From assembly GCA_003054655.1 (NCBI GenBank), contig QAYZ01000016.1, positions 1,302,001 to 1,366,000 on the forward strand: DNA of 64,000 nt, given 5' to 3'. The DNA comes from Spartobacteria bacterium LR76 (GTDB taxonomy: Bacteria; Verrucomicrobiota; Verrucomicrobiia; Chthoniobacterales; Terrimicrobiaceae). Position 1 is the stretch's first letter. Each line of letters starts with the position of its first letter. Made by a program: the position numbers and the translations under genes. The notes under the pieces are model-generated. The model was not told where the DNA came from. It did not search any database and was given only the letters and a program-made list of their open reading frames with translations. Shown one piece after another: positions 51,743 through 59,912 of this stretch.

Positions 51743-53794
51743 CTAGCTCCGTTGCGTGGCGACCGGTCGAGCTGGGCGGCTGGCTTTGGCGGCGAAAAAT
51801 CCGGGGACCTCAAGCAGGAGGCGGCCCTTCGTAACAGGCAGGATGAAGCTCTTGCCGTCCGTGGAGCGTTCCAGCGTCTTGCCGTTATCGAACCGGCGGA
51901 CTTCTTTTACCTTGGTGGAAAAGGCGAGAGTTTCCCCTGCGAAGCTCATGCGCTCCTCGCACACGTCGATCTCGAGGGCTTTGCGCACAGGCACATAATG
52001 CAAGAGCGTGAGGATCAGATCGCGTCCCCGGCGGCGCGGGAGGCAAAGCATGGTGCTGGGGAGTTCGTGGCCCACGAGTGGCTCGCCTACGAGGTCGCGG
52101 ATGATGCGCCGCCATACATCGCGGGCGGCCTGATTGCCAGTCTGCCGATACTCGCGGAAAATCGGGTCGGCAAAATACACAAATCCCTTCCCCGAGACGA
52201 CGGCCGGGAAGCGGTCGGGCTCGGCCTGCGGCGGAGTTTGAAAATGCGAGGAAAAGGTCAGATCGGTGCGCTTGAAATACGGCAGCACGCGATCGACGAG
52301 CACCTTGGCGCCCTTGCCCGGGAAGACATTCGCACCCTGCGAATACACCACGCGGTCGCTGGCGCTCAGCTCGGGCCAGAAGTCCTTGCGCGCCCGCCAG
52401 TAGGTGGGAAACTTTTCCACCATGCCGTTAAAGCCGAGGGGCAGGAAATCCAGCGTCCAGCGGCCCGAGATATCGCGGCCCGAGCGGTGTGAGATGATGA
52501 GCCTGCCACCTGCGGCATGATAGGCCTTGAGCTTCTTGTAAAGGCGTGGCGTGATGACCACATCGTCCGGCAGAATAAGGCCACGGCAGGCGGAGAGGTC
52601 GGAGTGTTCGTCGAGAAGGGCGGCCTCGTAATGCGTCTCTTCACACATCTGGATCGCGCCTTCATCGGATGTTCCGGTCGCGGAGAGATCCCGGCCCGGA
52701 AAGTTTGCGGAGAGGACGCCGATATCGGTCAGTTCGACGCTGCCGGCATAGAAAGGTTCGGCGGCTTCGCATTGTTCGTAGACCGCGCCGATGAGGTCAT
52801 AGGCCGCAGCATCGAGCCGACCGCGAGGCGGGAGCTGGTCGCCGACGGAATTTCCGCCGCCAAGAGCCTGCGAGCGAAAGCACTCGTACTCCAGCGCGGC
52901 CTGGGGCTTGATCCCGCCGAAGTCGCCCCACATGCGCTGAAAGCGGCCCGTCATGCCGACCCACGGCTTGCCCCACCGGCCCGCGCCGCGCGCCAGGCGC
53001 GGGAAATGGTAATACCCCCAGAATCCCGAAGGCAGCGACTCGATCTCGATATGGGTGAGATGAGGCAGGCGCTGGCGACCGCCGGTGCCGTCGACATAGA
53101 CATCGAAGGGCGTGTTGTAAAAGACCGAACTCTCCGGCGAGAGGCTGCGAATGAGTTTCGTAAAACGGGCGGCGAAACCGGCTTGGGCGTGAGACTCGAA
53201 GCGCTTGAAGGTCTCGACATCATCCGCCTCGAAACCATGGCGTGCGCGGTAGCGGCGGCAGGCGTCGCTGTGGTGGGCGAGGAGATCGTAGAACAGAATG
53301 TCGAAGAAAAGCCCGTCCAGCTTGCCATAGCGGGCGAAAAGCTCGCGCACATGCGCCTCCAGATAGTCGAGATAATCGGGATTCACCCAGTCGTTGAACC
53401 GCCATCCGCCGGGATGCGGCGGGCGGGCGGGATCGACATTCTCGCAGCGAGCGAAGGTGCCGTCGGCCCGCATTTGCCGCCACTCCGGGTGAAGGTCGGC
53501 GACATTTTCCTCCCACGCCACGGTGGTGTAGACGGGGCAGCGAATCCCTTCCTCTCGGAGGGCTTCCAACATCTCGCCGAGCAGATCGCGACCGTTCAGG
53601 GCCGGGTGCGGCGTGCCGGTCTGCGTTGGGTAGTAGCACATCCCATGGTGGCACTTGGCAAAGATGGTCACGCTATTGACCCGGGCGCGCTTGAATGTCG
53701 CGGCGAACTCGTGCGCGTCGAATTCCGCGCCGACATCGGGAATGAACGGCGAGGTGTGGAAGTCGAGGTGAACCTGGCGAAGAGCGGATTGCAT
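51743..53794 (-). CDS. GH151/beta-galactosidase-trimerisation-type glycosidase
   Basis: A 683-residue, signal-peptide-free TIM-barrel glycosidase: RQVHLDFHTSPFIPDVGAEFDAHEFAATFKRARVNSVTIFAKCHHGMCYYPT, HPEW, LDGLFFDILFYDL and SGFWGYYHFPRLARG. A C-terminal class I glutamine-amidotransferase-like/beta-galactosidase-trimerisation region (ACRGLILPDDVVITPRLYKKLKAYHAAGGRLIISHRSG) follows. This arrangement is that of the GH151 alpha-L-fucosidase-like group, annotated often as alpha-amylase-family or trimerisation-domain proteins. It begins 6 bases behind the larger secreted glycosidase gene and is probably the cytosolic step of the same pathway. Substrate is a guess. Confidence 0.65.
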   Translation of the reverse strand: MQSALRQVHLDFHTSPFIPDVGAEFDAHEFAATFKRARVNSVTIFAKCHHGMCYYPTQTGTPHPALNGRDLLGEMLEALREEGIRCPVYTTVAWEENVADLHPEWRQMRADGTFARCENVDPARPPHPGGWRFNDWVNPDYLDYLEAHVRELFARYGKLDGLFFDILFYDLLAHHSDACRRYRARHGFEADDVETFKRFESHAQAGFAARFTKLIRSLSPESSVFYNTPFDVYVDGTGGRQRLPHLTHIEIESLPSGFWGYYHFPRLARGAGRWGKPWVGMTGRFQRMWGDFGGIKPQAALEYECFRSQALGGGNSVGDQLPPRGRLDAAAYDLIGAVYEQCEAAEPFYAGSVELTDIGVLSANFPGRDLSATGTSDEGAIQMCEETHYEAALLDEHSDLSACRGLILPDDVVITPRLYKKLKAYHAAGGRLIISHRSGRDISGRWTLDFLPLGFNGMVEKFPTYWRARKDFWPELSASDRVVYSQGANVFPGKGAKVLVDRVLPYFKRTDLTFSSHFQTPPQAEPDRFPAVVSGKGFVYFADPIFREYRQTGNQAARDVWRRIIRDLVGEPLVGHELPSTMLCLPRRRGRDLILTLLHYVPVRKALEIDVCEERMSFAGETLAFSTKVKEVRRFDNGKTLERSTDGKSFILPVTKGRLLLEVPGFFAAKASRPARPVATQRS

Positions 53795-53800
53795 GGCGAT

Positions 53801-56467
53801 TTAGCGGAGCCAGAGAGGGCCGTATTTTTCCGGGTCCTTGCCCTCGGCGATGCCGCCGTAGAGACGCAGGGCGCGGCGGCTGGTTTTGCCCGTATCGGCG
53901 TCGGCGAGAGAAAGTGAGATGCCAATGGCGGAACCCGCAGCCACGGGACGGTCGAGACCCATGACGGCCCACGGGAACAGGATGTCGTAGGTGGTGATGT
54001 CCCCTTCCCGCTTGACCCGGAGCTGCACGCGCGGCTCGGCGACACCGACGGGAAGCTCCGGTACGTAGGAAACCCAGCGCCACGTCATGGGCTGTTTGCC
54101 ATTCCATGCCACGCCGTACTCGAAGACACGATGTCCCTTGAGACCGAAGAGGTCGTTGGCCTCCCAGGTCTTCTGGTGATCGGGATCGAGGCCGATCTGG
54201 ATGGAATCCTGCGACCAGATATCCTCGCCGGTGCGGGTCTGGAGGTGCTCTTCGTCACGGACAGCGACACGGAGGTGTAGTCCCTCAACCCCATGAGCAG
54301 CCTGCAGCGTCGCGGAGCAATCCTCCGGAGCAATGGGGCCGCCGAATGGATCCCAGCCTGAAAAATCCACCGCCGGAATCTGGCTCCAGTCGGGCTGTGC
54401 GCCGCGCGCCACGGGAGCTGCGGAAAGAATGGTGAAATCCAGCGGAAGCGAGATTTCATCACGACGCCCTTCGTGGCGGCTGTCCACGGCCATCTTGCCG
54501 CGGTAGCGCGTGCCTTGGGCGAGTCCATCGAGTGGCACCGAGAGGCGACGTGTCTCGCCGGGTGCGATCTCGGAGGCCTCAAGGAACCGGTCACGTGTCC
54601 CCTCGAGCTTCACCGCGAGCCGCGTGGTCACAGGCACAGTGGAATGCGAGATGACAGTCGTCTCCAGCGAAGGCTCCGGCTGATCCGCAGGCCAGGCGAG
54701 AACGGGCGGGCGGGCCTCGAGCGGAGGGATCACCTTCACGGGCTGTCCGAGCCACTTCTGGCCGTCACGGGTCAGAAGCAGGTAGTCTCCATTCGCGGCG
54801 GAGGCAGGCACAGTGAGACGGTTATCACGGACGGCCAGAGGAGCCGGAGCGATCCACTCGCCGCCACGCGGGAGAGTGATATCCTCGCCGCCGCGCATCA
54901 CGTCGAGGCGCGCGAGCATTTCGATCGTCGGCGATTGGGCTTGGGAAAACTCCAGAAATATCGGACTCGGCGAGAGCGCCAGCGTATCGGAGGCCGGGAG
55001 TGCGCGGCCCATCATGTCCTCGCGCCGGGAGGTGACAAGCGGCAGGCCGATCTCACGCTCCGCATCGGTATCCCACGCGACGGCAATCGAGGTATTGTCG
55101 CTTTTCTCGAAGAGCACGAGATGGGTCGTGGGAGTGAGGCGCAGCCAGGTGCCTGTCCCCTTCACGCCTGCGAGCCACCGGGCGACATTGGCATAGGCGG
55201 CATAGCCGGGCTTCGGAGTGGAATCGTCGTGAACGAGTGAGAAGCCACGCTCGCCGGGATTGGGAGCGGCCTTGAATTGCAGGCAAAAGTAGGTCGCATT
55301 CTCCACGCCCAGCGCTGCAAGCAGGGTGAGCGAACGCGTCACATAGCGGGCTTGGGTGACCTCGTCGACGGGCTTCTGCCAGGTGCCTTTGCCTGAGGTC
55401 CAGCCGAACTCCGTGATATGGATCGGAAACTTTGGCCGACCGATCTCGCGCAGGAATTCCTGGAGTTCCTCGACACGCTGGATGAATTCGTTCTCGGGAG
55501 CGGAACCGTCCACATAGGCGTGAACGACGAGTCCATCGAGATGATCAAAGAGTCCCTGCTCCTTCGCGGTGACGAGATCGAGGCGGGCGGGGTCCTTGAT
55601 ACGGATGGACGAGAATCCCGGGCCGAGCACCTGCGTTTTCGGGCTGGCCTCCTTGATCCCGTCGGCGATGGTGGCGAGTACGCGGACGAGGTCTTCATTC
55701 GACGCGCCTTTCCACTGCCACTCGGGTTCGTTGTAGATCTCGAAATAGTCAGGGAAATTTTCCCCCTGCTGGCGCACCCAGGCGGAGACGAGCGCCTTGA
55801 GCTTGCTCCAATCCGTCGGCTTGTTGAGCGGATTGCCGAAGCTCTTTTTCTTGTCGGTCGGCTCCATGAGCCAGAGCGGAAGGCCGAAGGACATCACGCC
55901 GACCTGAGTGAACGGCGACTTCGGAAAGAGCACGCTCTCGGCGGCGGGAGGATTCTCACTGAGCATGTTCTCCCCCAGTTTGTGGATGGAGATCATGCGG
56001 CGGTTCCAGCGAGCGCCGGCAGCGAGCACGAGATCAGCGTCCCCTTGCACGGTCCAGAGGCCGAGGCGAGACTGGAGGCGCATTTCCTCGGATGGCACCG
56101 GGCCGACCACAGCCGCAGTGGTGGAACCGCGGGATTTCGTGCCATCCGCCTGTACCGTCTCGGCATCGAGCGCGTAGAATCCCTTTTGCGGGAGCGTGAT
56201 GGACACATCCCCTGAATTCCCTGCGAGCGGGCGCGTCTCAATGACAGCGCCGCTCTCGTTTTTCACTGTGAGTGTGCCGCTGGCTACGGAGGCGGGCACC
56301 TTCAGAGTGACGTTTCCCTGGGCGTCCGTGAAAATGTTCCCCTTCGCCGTCGAGGAAAAGGCAAGACCGGCGGGAGCATCCGCGGCTTTCACCGTCGGAG
56401 CGAGCAAGACCAGGGCGAGGGCCAGGGTGAGCAGCCGACCCGGCAGGAACTGGGGAATATCCTTCAT
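53801..56467 (-). CDS. Secreted TIM-barrel glycosidase with C-terminal CBM9-like domain
   Basis: An 888-residue exported enzyme from MKDIPQFLPGRLLTLALALVLLAPTVKA, 19 bases after the CBM-like protein gene; the longer frame is rejected. An N-terminal Ig-like domain is followed by a clan-A TIM barrel: YFEIYNEPEW with acid/base Glu247 and ITEFGWTS with nucleophile Glu353, typical of GH39/GH5-like enzymes. A beta domain follows, then a C-terminal CBM9-like domain (about residues 690-888) with DSIQIGLDPDH and YDILFPWAVMGL. It likely cuts a beta-linked polysaccharide outside the cell. The first partial gene of the window ends in the same type of domain. Confidence 0.82.
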   Translation of the reverse strand: MKDIPQFLPGRLLTLALALVLLAPTVKAADAPAGLAFSSTAKGNIFTDAQGNVTLKVPASVASGTLTVKNESGAVIETRPLAGNSGDVSITLPQKGFYALDAETVQADGTKSRGSTTAAVVGPVPSEEMRLQSRLGLWTVQGDADLVLAAGARWNRRMISIHKLGENMLSENPPAAESVLFPKSPFTQVGVMSFGLPLWLMEPTDKKKSFGNPLNKPTDWSKLKALVSAWVRQQGENFPDYFEIYNEPEWQWKGASNEDLVRVLATIADGIKEASPKTQVLGPGFSSIRIKDPARLDLVTAKEQGLFDHLDGLVVHAYVDGSAPENEFIQRVEELQEFLREIGRPKFPIHITEFGWTSGKGTWQKPVDEVTQARYVTRSLTLLAALGVENATYFCLQFKAAPNPGERGFSLVHDDSTPKPGYAAYANVARWLAGVKGTGTWLRLTPTTHLVLFEKSDNTSIAVAWDTDAEREIGLPLVTSRREDMMGRALPASDTLALSPSPIFLEFSQAQSPTIEMLARLDVMRGGEDITLPRGGEWIAPAPLAVRDNRLTVPASAANGDYLLLTRDGQKWLGQPVKVIPPLEARPPVLAWPADQPEPSLETTVISHSTVPVTTRLAVKLEGTRDRFLEASEIAPGETRRLSVPLDGLAQGTRYRGKMAVDSRHEGRRDEISLPLDFTILSAAPVARGAQPDWSQIPAVDFSGWDPFGGPIAPEDCSATLQAAHGVEGLHLRVAVRDEEHLQTRTGEDIWSQDSIQIGLDPDHQKTWEANDLFGLKGHRVFEYGVAWNGKQPMTWRWVSYVPELPVGVAEPRVQLRVKREGDITTYDILFPWAVMGLDRPVAAGSAIGISLSLADADTGKTSRRALRLYGGIAEGKDPEKYGPLWLR

Positions 56468-56486
56468 CGAGAAATCCAGGGCGTGA

Positions 56487-57092
56487 TCAGGGCGTGACAG
56501 CGGGGAGCAGTTCGATCGACACATCGTCGATCCAGAGCGTCGCCGGGGCTTCCTCCGTATAAGCAACCACCATGAAGGAGATCGACGCGGTGCGCGAATG
56601 CAGTACGCCCTCAGCATCGAGCTCCACCCAGTCGGGAGACTCCGGCACCGGAATAAGTGTTTTCTCTCCGCCCAGGAGGCGAATGCTGGCACCTGCTTCA
56701 TCGCGTTCCAGAATGCGGATACCCGCCCCCTTCTCGCCAAAGCCCGTCGCGCGGGCGAAGAGGCGCACGCGCACCTTTCGCTCGCCGTCGGCGGGCTCGA
56801 CCTTGATGGCCGGGCTGTGAACGATCTTTTCCTTATCGGAGGGTTCCAGCAACTCGAAGCGGAGGGAGTTATCGCCCGAATGCGGATTTTCCTGATCGAG
56901 CGAAACCTTGAACGGCGCCTTCCAGCCGGTAGCCGGCTTGTAGGTGCTGCCGAGTCCCGCGCCCCAGTTTGGCACGTAGGCGGGGATTTTTTCGAAGTCG
57001 TATTCGGCAAGCAAAGTCGGACTGTCCGCCGCGCGGAGCGAACCGGAGAAACAGGTGAGAATGAGGGCCGAAAGAGGGAGGAAGTGTTTCAT
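56487..57092 (-). CDS. Small secreted CBM4/9-like protein
   Basis: A 201-residue exported protein from MKHFLPLSALILTCFSGSLRAAD. Mature part: LLAEYDFEKIPAYVPNWGAG, PHSGDNSLRFELLEPSD, KVRVRLFARATGFGEKGAGIRILER, PDWVELDAEGVLHSRTASISFMVVAYTEEAPATLWIDDVSIEL, a galactose-binding-like beta-sandwich of the CBM4/9 sort. No catalytic motif. It lies between the PEP-CTERM gene (72 bases upstream) and the large glycosidase gene, and mirrors the small CBM-like protein at 41216 in the other LacI module. Confidence 0.75.
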   Translation of the reverse strand: MKHFLPLSALILTCFSGSLRAADSPTLLAEYDFEKIPAYVPNWGAGLGSTYKPATGWKAPFKVSLDQENPHSGDNSLRFELLEPSDKEKIVHSPAIKVEPADGERKVRVRLFARATGFGEKGAGIRILERDEAGASIRLLGGEKTLIPVPESPDWVELDAEGVLHSRTASISFMVVAYTEEAPATLWIDDVSIELLPAVTP

Positions 57093-57121
57093 GGGGAAGA
57101 AGGATAAATTGACCAGGGGAA

Positions 57122-57156
57122 CCCGGCAGATCATGCGCAATATAAGACCTGCCGGG
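57122..57156 (-). terminator. Stem-loop between PEP-CTERM and CBM-like genes
   Basis: CCCGGCAG pairs with CTGCCGGG across a 19-base loop. It lies just behind the PEP-CTERM gene. It lacks a T-run and may attenuate rather than stop transcription into the glycosidase genes. Confidence 0.4.
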
Positions 57157-57164
57157 CAAAGATG

Positions 57165-57974
57165 CTAAGCCTGACGACGACGCCTGAGGATAAAGCAAAA
57201 GGTAAGTCCCGCCACCACAAGCCCCAGCACGCCAGGCTCGGGAACAACGGTGAGATCGACATTCGAGAAGCTCACCTGATCGGCATTGAGTCCTCCGCCG
57301 GTGAAGAAGCCGACGCGGTTGTATGTGTAAGTCTGCGGAGTGGTATCCAGGTAGGTGCCAGAGACGGTGTAGTTGACATTCGCGCCGATGAGCGTCCATC
57401 CCACCTCCAGACCGGTGGCGACACGGGTGAGCGTAAGGGAGAACGTGTAAGTGCCCGAGGCAAAGGAGGTATTTCCTGGCGTAGCATTGACATTGGCGAC
57501 CGCCGTGGCACCCGTGCCGCTGCCGAAGCTGCCGGTATTGGGATTGTTCCGCTCCCAGAGCCGGCTGTAGGTCGGGCCTCCGCTGGTGCCGGAGTTCGAC
57601 GCCATGTAGCCGAGCCAGCCGGTACCGCCGGATTGGCCATTCACATTATACAGGCCAAAACGGAACTGGTCGGCCTGGGGAGTAGCAAGATTCAAAAAGG
57701 TCACTCCGCCGGAGAGGGTGAGGGAATCTCCCACGCTGCTCAGCGTATAGGAGGTCGGTGTAATAGCGTAGATCGATTGATTATCGCCAGAGTCGGTCGT
57801 GCCATTGCCAAGAACCGGGCTGGATGTATTCAGCCCGCTACTGACCGAACCGGAGTACTGGGTCCAGGAGGTAAGCAAGGCGGCATTGGCCGACATGGCA
57901 CTGAGTCCGACAGCCAAAACGGCGACGGCTGAAGACAGAAGACGGGGGGATCTGAGTGTGAGCGGGGAGATCAT
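57165..57974 (-). CDS. PEP-CTERM protein without beta-strand repeats
   Basis: A 269-residue exported protein from MISPLTLRSPRLLSSAVAVLAVGLSAMSANAA; the longer frame would include the operators. Mature part is Gly/Ser/Thr/Asn-rich with jellyroll-like strands (ADQFRFGLYNVNGQSGGTGWLGYMASN; GTYTFSLTLTRVATGLEVGWTLIGANVNYTVSGTYLDTTPQTYTYNRVGFFTGGG), ending VPEPGVLGLVVAGLTFCFILRRRRQA, a PEP-CTERM signal. Unlike the two larger PEP-CTERM proteins it lacks PATR repeats. It is the first gene of the leftward operon next to the LacI regulator, three operator copies lying between. Confidence 0.88.
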   Translation of the reverse strand: MISPLTLRSPRLLSSAVAVLAVGLSAMSANAALLTSWTQYSGSVSSGLNTSSPVLGNGTTDSGDNQSIYAITPTSYTLSSVGDSLTLSGGVTFLNLATPQADQFRFGLYNVNGQSGGTGWLGYMASNSGTSGGPTYSRLWERNNPNTGSFGSGTGATAVANVNATPGNTSFASGTYTFSLTLTRVATGLEVGWTLIGANVNYTVSGTYLDTTPQTYTYNRVGFFTGGGLNADQVSFSNVDLTVVPEPGVLGLVVAGLTFCFILRRRRQA

Positions 57975-57995
57975 GGTGAGGTGGAAACTTTCTAT

Positions 57996-58013
57996 AGAGA
58001 AAGTACTTTCTCT
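57996..58013. promoter_or_regulatory. Perfect 18-bp operator AGAGAAAGTACTTTCTCT
   Basis: A perfect palindrome 22 bases upstream of the PEP-CTERM ATG, in the divergent promoter shared with the LacI gene. It is the strongest copy of the motif also seen at 51639, 58019 and 58091. Confidence 0.78.
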
Positions 58014-58018
58014 GCGTT

Positions 58019-58036
58019 TGCGCAAGTATTTTCTCT
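58019..58036. promoter_or_regulatory. Second operator copy, degenerate left half
   Basis: TGCGCAAGTATTTTCTCT: the right nine bases match the operator at 51639 exactly, while the left half keeps only GCAAGT. Its centre is 23 bases from that of the perfect copy, about two DNA turns. Confidence 0.5.
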
Positions 58037-58090
58037 CGGAAGTTTTTCCGAGGAAAACTCTGAAAATTCGCTGAGTCGCCCCACCGATTT

Positions 58091-58108
58091 TAAGAAAGTC
58101 TTTTCTCA
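58091..58108. promoter_or_regulatory. Third operator copy upstream of the LacI gene
   Basis: TAAGAAAGTCTTTTCTCA, arms related to AGAGAAAGT/ATTTTCTCT, lies 30 bases before the LacI ATG at 58139, a position suited to autoregulation. Confidence 0.55.
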
Positions 58109-58138
58109 CAGCCGTTTTTCCATAGATATGAGGGTGTT

Positions 58139-59179
58139 ATGTCCTCACTCGCGGAAATCGCCCGGATATGCGGTGTATCAATCGGAGCCACGTCGAAGGC
58201 CCTCAGCGGCAAGGCAGGGGTGTCGGAGACGACGCGGCAACGCATCCTGAGCGTGGCCGCGCAGCACCACTACCGGCCAAACCGCCTCGTGCATGCCATC
58301 CAAAAGGGCCGGAGCATGACGGTCGGCCTTACTTGCAACGACTTTCGGGACGATTTTTCCGGCCGCATCGTGGAGGGCATGCTGGAGGTCCTTTACGGGG
58401 CCGCCTACGACACGATCGTGATCAGTTGGGATCTCTGTGTCCATGAGGGCGAAAAGGTGCTGAGGACCTTCACCGAGCGGCGTGTGGATGGCTTGCTCAT
58501 GTTTCCGCCGGGAGACCAGCCTACCCCGGCCTACCTCCAGGAATTGCGCACCTTTCACCGCCCGATCGTGGTGGTGGACCAGACCTTCGCCGGAGTCGAG
58601 GAATATGCCTTCGTCGGCAGCCAGGACTATGAGGGAGGCATCGCCGCGACCGAGCATCTCATCGAACTCGGCCATCGCCGCATCGCCAATATTTTCCATC
58701 GGAAGATCAGCACCGGCCGTGCCCGGGTGGAGGGATTCCGCCACGCGATGGAGCGCCACGGCCTGCCGATTCGGGAGCCATGGATGCGCGACATCCAAAA
58801 CTACGGCTCCGAGGAAATCTACCGCCATGCCAGGGAACTCCTCGCCATGGACGAAGCGCCCACGGCCATCGTGTGCTTCAATGACTGGGTGGCCATGGAC
58901 GTGCTCGCTGCAACGCAAGACAGCGGGCGGAGAGTGCCGGAGGATGTCTCGATCGTCGGCTTCGGCGACCTGCGCATTGCCTCCGCAGTACGTCCCCGGC
59001 TGACCACCATCGCCCAGGACCCCATCGGGATCGGACGCCATGCCGTGAGGCATCTGCTCACCCAGTTGCGGGCGGCAAACCAGCAGGAGGAACTCCGCGA
59101 CACGCCCCCCGTCCCGATATGCGATCGGCTGCCGGTGCGCCTCGTCCACCGTGATTCCACACAGCCCGCAGCCCGCTAG
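58139..59179 (+). CDS. LacI-family transcriptional regulator
   Basis: A 346-residue regulator, MSSLAEIARICGVSIGATSKALSGKAGVSETTRQRILSVAAQHHYRPNRLVHAIQKGRSMTVGLT: the DNA-reading helix has SIGATSKALSGK where most LacI proteins have TVSRALN, so an unusual operator is plausible. The sensor part (VGSQDYEGGIAATEHLIELGHRRIANIF; VPEDVSIVGFGDLRIASAVRPRLTTIAQDPIGIG) is standard. It is divergent from the PEP-CTERM/glycosidase operon. Three copies of an AGAGAAAGTAYTTTCTCT-type site lie between the two starts and one more lies in front of the prepilin gene at 51619. Confidence 0.93.
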   Translation: MSSLAEIARICGVSIGATSKALSGKAGVSETTRQRILSVAAQHHYRPNRLVHAIQKGRSMTVGLTCNDFRDDFSGRIVEGMLEVLYGAAYDTIVISWDLCVHEGEKVLRTFTERRVDGLLMFPPGDQPTPAYLQELRTFHRPIVVVDQTFAGVEEYAFVGSQDYEGGIAATEHLIELGHRRIANIFHRKISTGRARVEGFRHAMERHGLPIREPWMRDIQNYGSEEIYRHARELLAMDEAPTAIVCFNDWVAMDVLAATQDSGRRVPEDVSIVGFGDLRIASAVRPRLTTIAQDPIGIGRHAVRHLLTQLRAANQQEELRDTPPVPICDRLPVRLVHRDSTQPAAR

Positions 59180-59181
59180 AG

Positions 59182-59403
59182 CTAGTTGTTTTGTGATAGG
59201 GAGACTTCCCTGACCAAAATATAAGGCGGTCGCCGCCTCCACATCCCGAGGCTCCTGAAAACAACGGCATCACCGAAGGGTTCCACCGCAAAATGAAACT
59301 CATCCAAAGACGAGCCTACGGCTTCAAAAACTTCCACAACTACCGCTTGCGCGTCATCGCTCAATGCGGATAACTCAACATCAACAATTGACCTCGTCCC
59401 CAT
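59182..59403 (-). CDS. Small hypothetical protein
   Basis: A 73-codon frame from MGTRSIVDVELSALSDDAQAVVVEVFEAVG with a fairly normal amino-acid mix and a hydrophobic/acidic helix. No family was recognised and no clear ribosome-binding site is seen. It ends three bases after the stop of the convergent LacI gene. It may be a real small gene because the frame uses GC-rich third positions, but the evidence is weak. Confidence 0.3.
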   Translation of the reverse strand: MGTRSIVDVELSALSDDAQAVVVEVFEAVGSSLDEFHFAVEPFGDAVVFRSLGMWRRRPPYILVREVSLSQNN

Positions 59404-59449
59404 TTTTTGGCGGAGAGCCAATCAACGTAAGTTATTGATTTTCAATAAC

Positions 59450-59522
59450 TGGAGGTAAGGGGATTCGAACCCCTGGCCTCTTCATTGCGAACGAAGCGCT
59501 CTACCAACTGAGCTATACCCCC
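59450..59522 (-). tRNA. tRNA-Ala (anticodon CGC)
   Basis: Read leftward from 59522: acceptor GGGGGTA pairs with TACCTCC (one G-T pair); D-arm GCTC-AGTTGGTA-GAGC; anticodon stem CTTCG/TGAAG with loop TTCGCAA, anticodon CGC; T-arm AGGGG-TTCGAAT-CCCCT. Discriminator A at 59450. CCA is not encoded, in contrast to the tRNA-Cys gene. Confidence 0.93.
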
Positions 59523-59912
59523 GTTGAGTGGGAGAAGAATCCTAAACGGTCTTTCGGCAAAGGGAAAGCGATTTATGCGAGAGGTTCCGACTACCGAATG
59601 GGCTCAAAGGAAAAGACCCTTTGGAGCGGTGGCTTTGAAGATGGAGTGAAATCAGTCGTCAGGAGGTTTGGGAGCAAAGCTGGGGAACAGGCCGGGCGGG
59701 CCGGTCCCTACTGATGAACGAGGCTTGGCTACCCTGATCAACGAACTCTCCGCAGTTTTGAGGCTTGCCGCCCGAGCCGCGTGCGGCTTGAACGCTCCTC
59801 CAACCGGCTTGTTCGCAAACCGGTGGCTCTGGCTTGGTGCCAGCGCCCGAGACCTTTCGTCCTCTTCAAAATCTCCCCCGGTGTCTTTTCTCCTCGAGGC
59901 GACACGCCATGC
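59523..59912. other. Gap between tRNA-Ala and agmatine deiminase
   Basis: No convincing gene is seen in these 390 bases. A short imperfect inverted repeat (GCTCAAAGG with CCTTTGGAGC) lies near 59599-59631 in the part just upstream of the tRNA on its coding strand. The remaining sequence has no clear stem-loop with a T-run. Confidence 0.4.

Noticed and set aside
55418-56215. Frame of 265 codons opposite the secreted glycosidase
   Set aside because: No domain and entirely contained in the antisense of a recognised enzyme.
59431-59449. GTTATTGA/TCAATAAC hairpin directly behind tRNA-Ala as an integration site or terminator
   Set aside because: No integrase or direct repeat of the tRNA end was found. 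The loop is three T and no T-run follows on the tRNA strand, so nothing beyond a small hairpin can be claimed.
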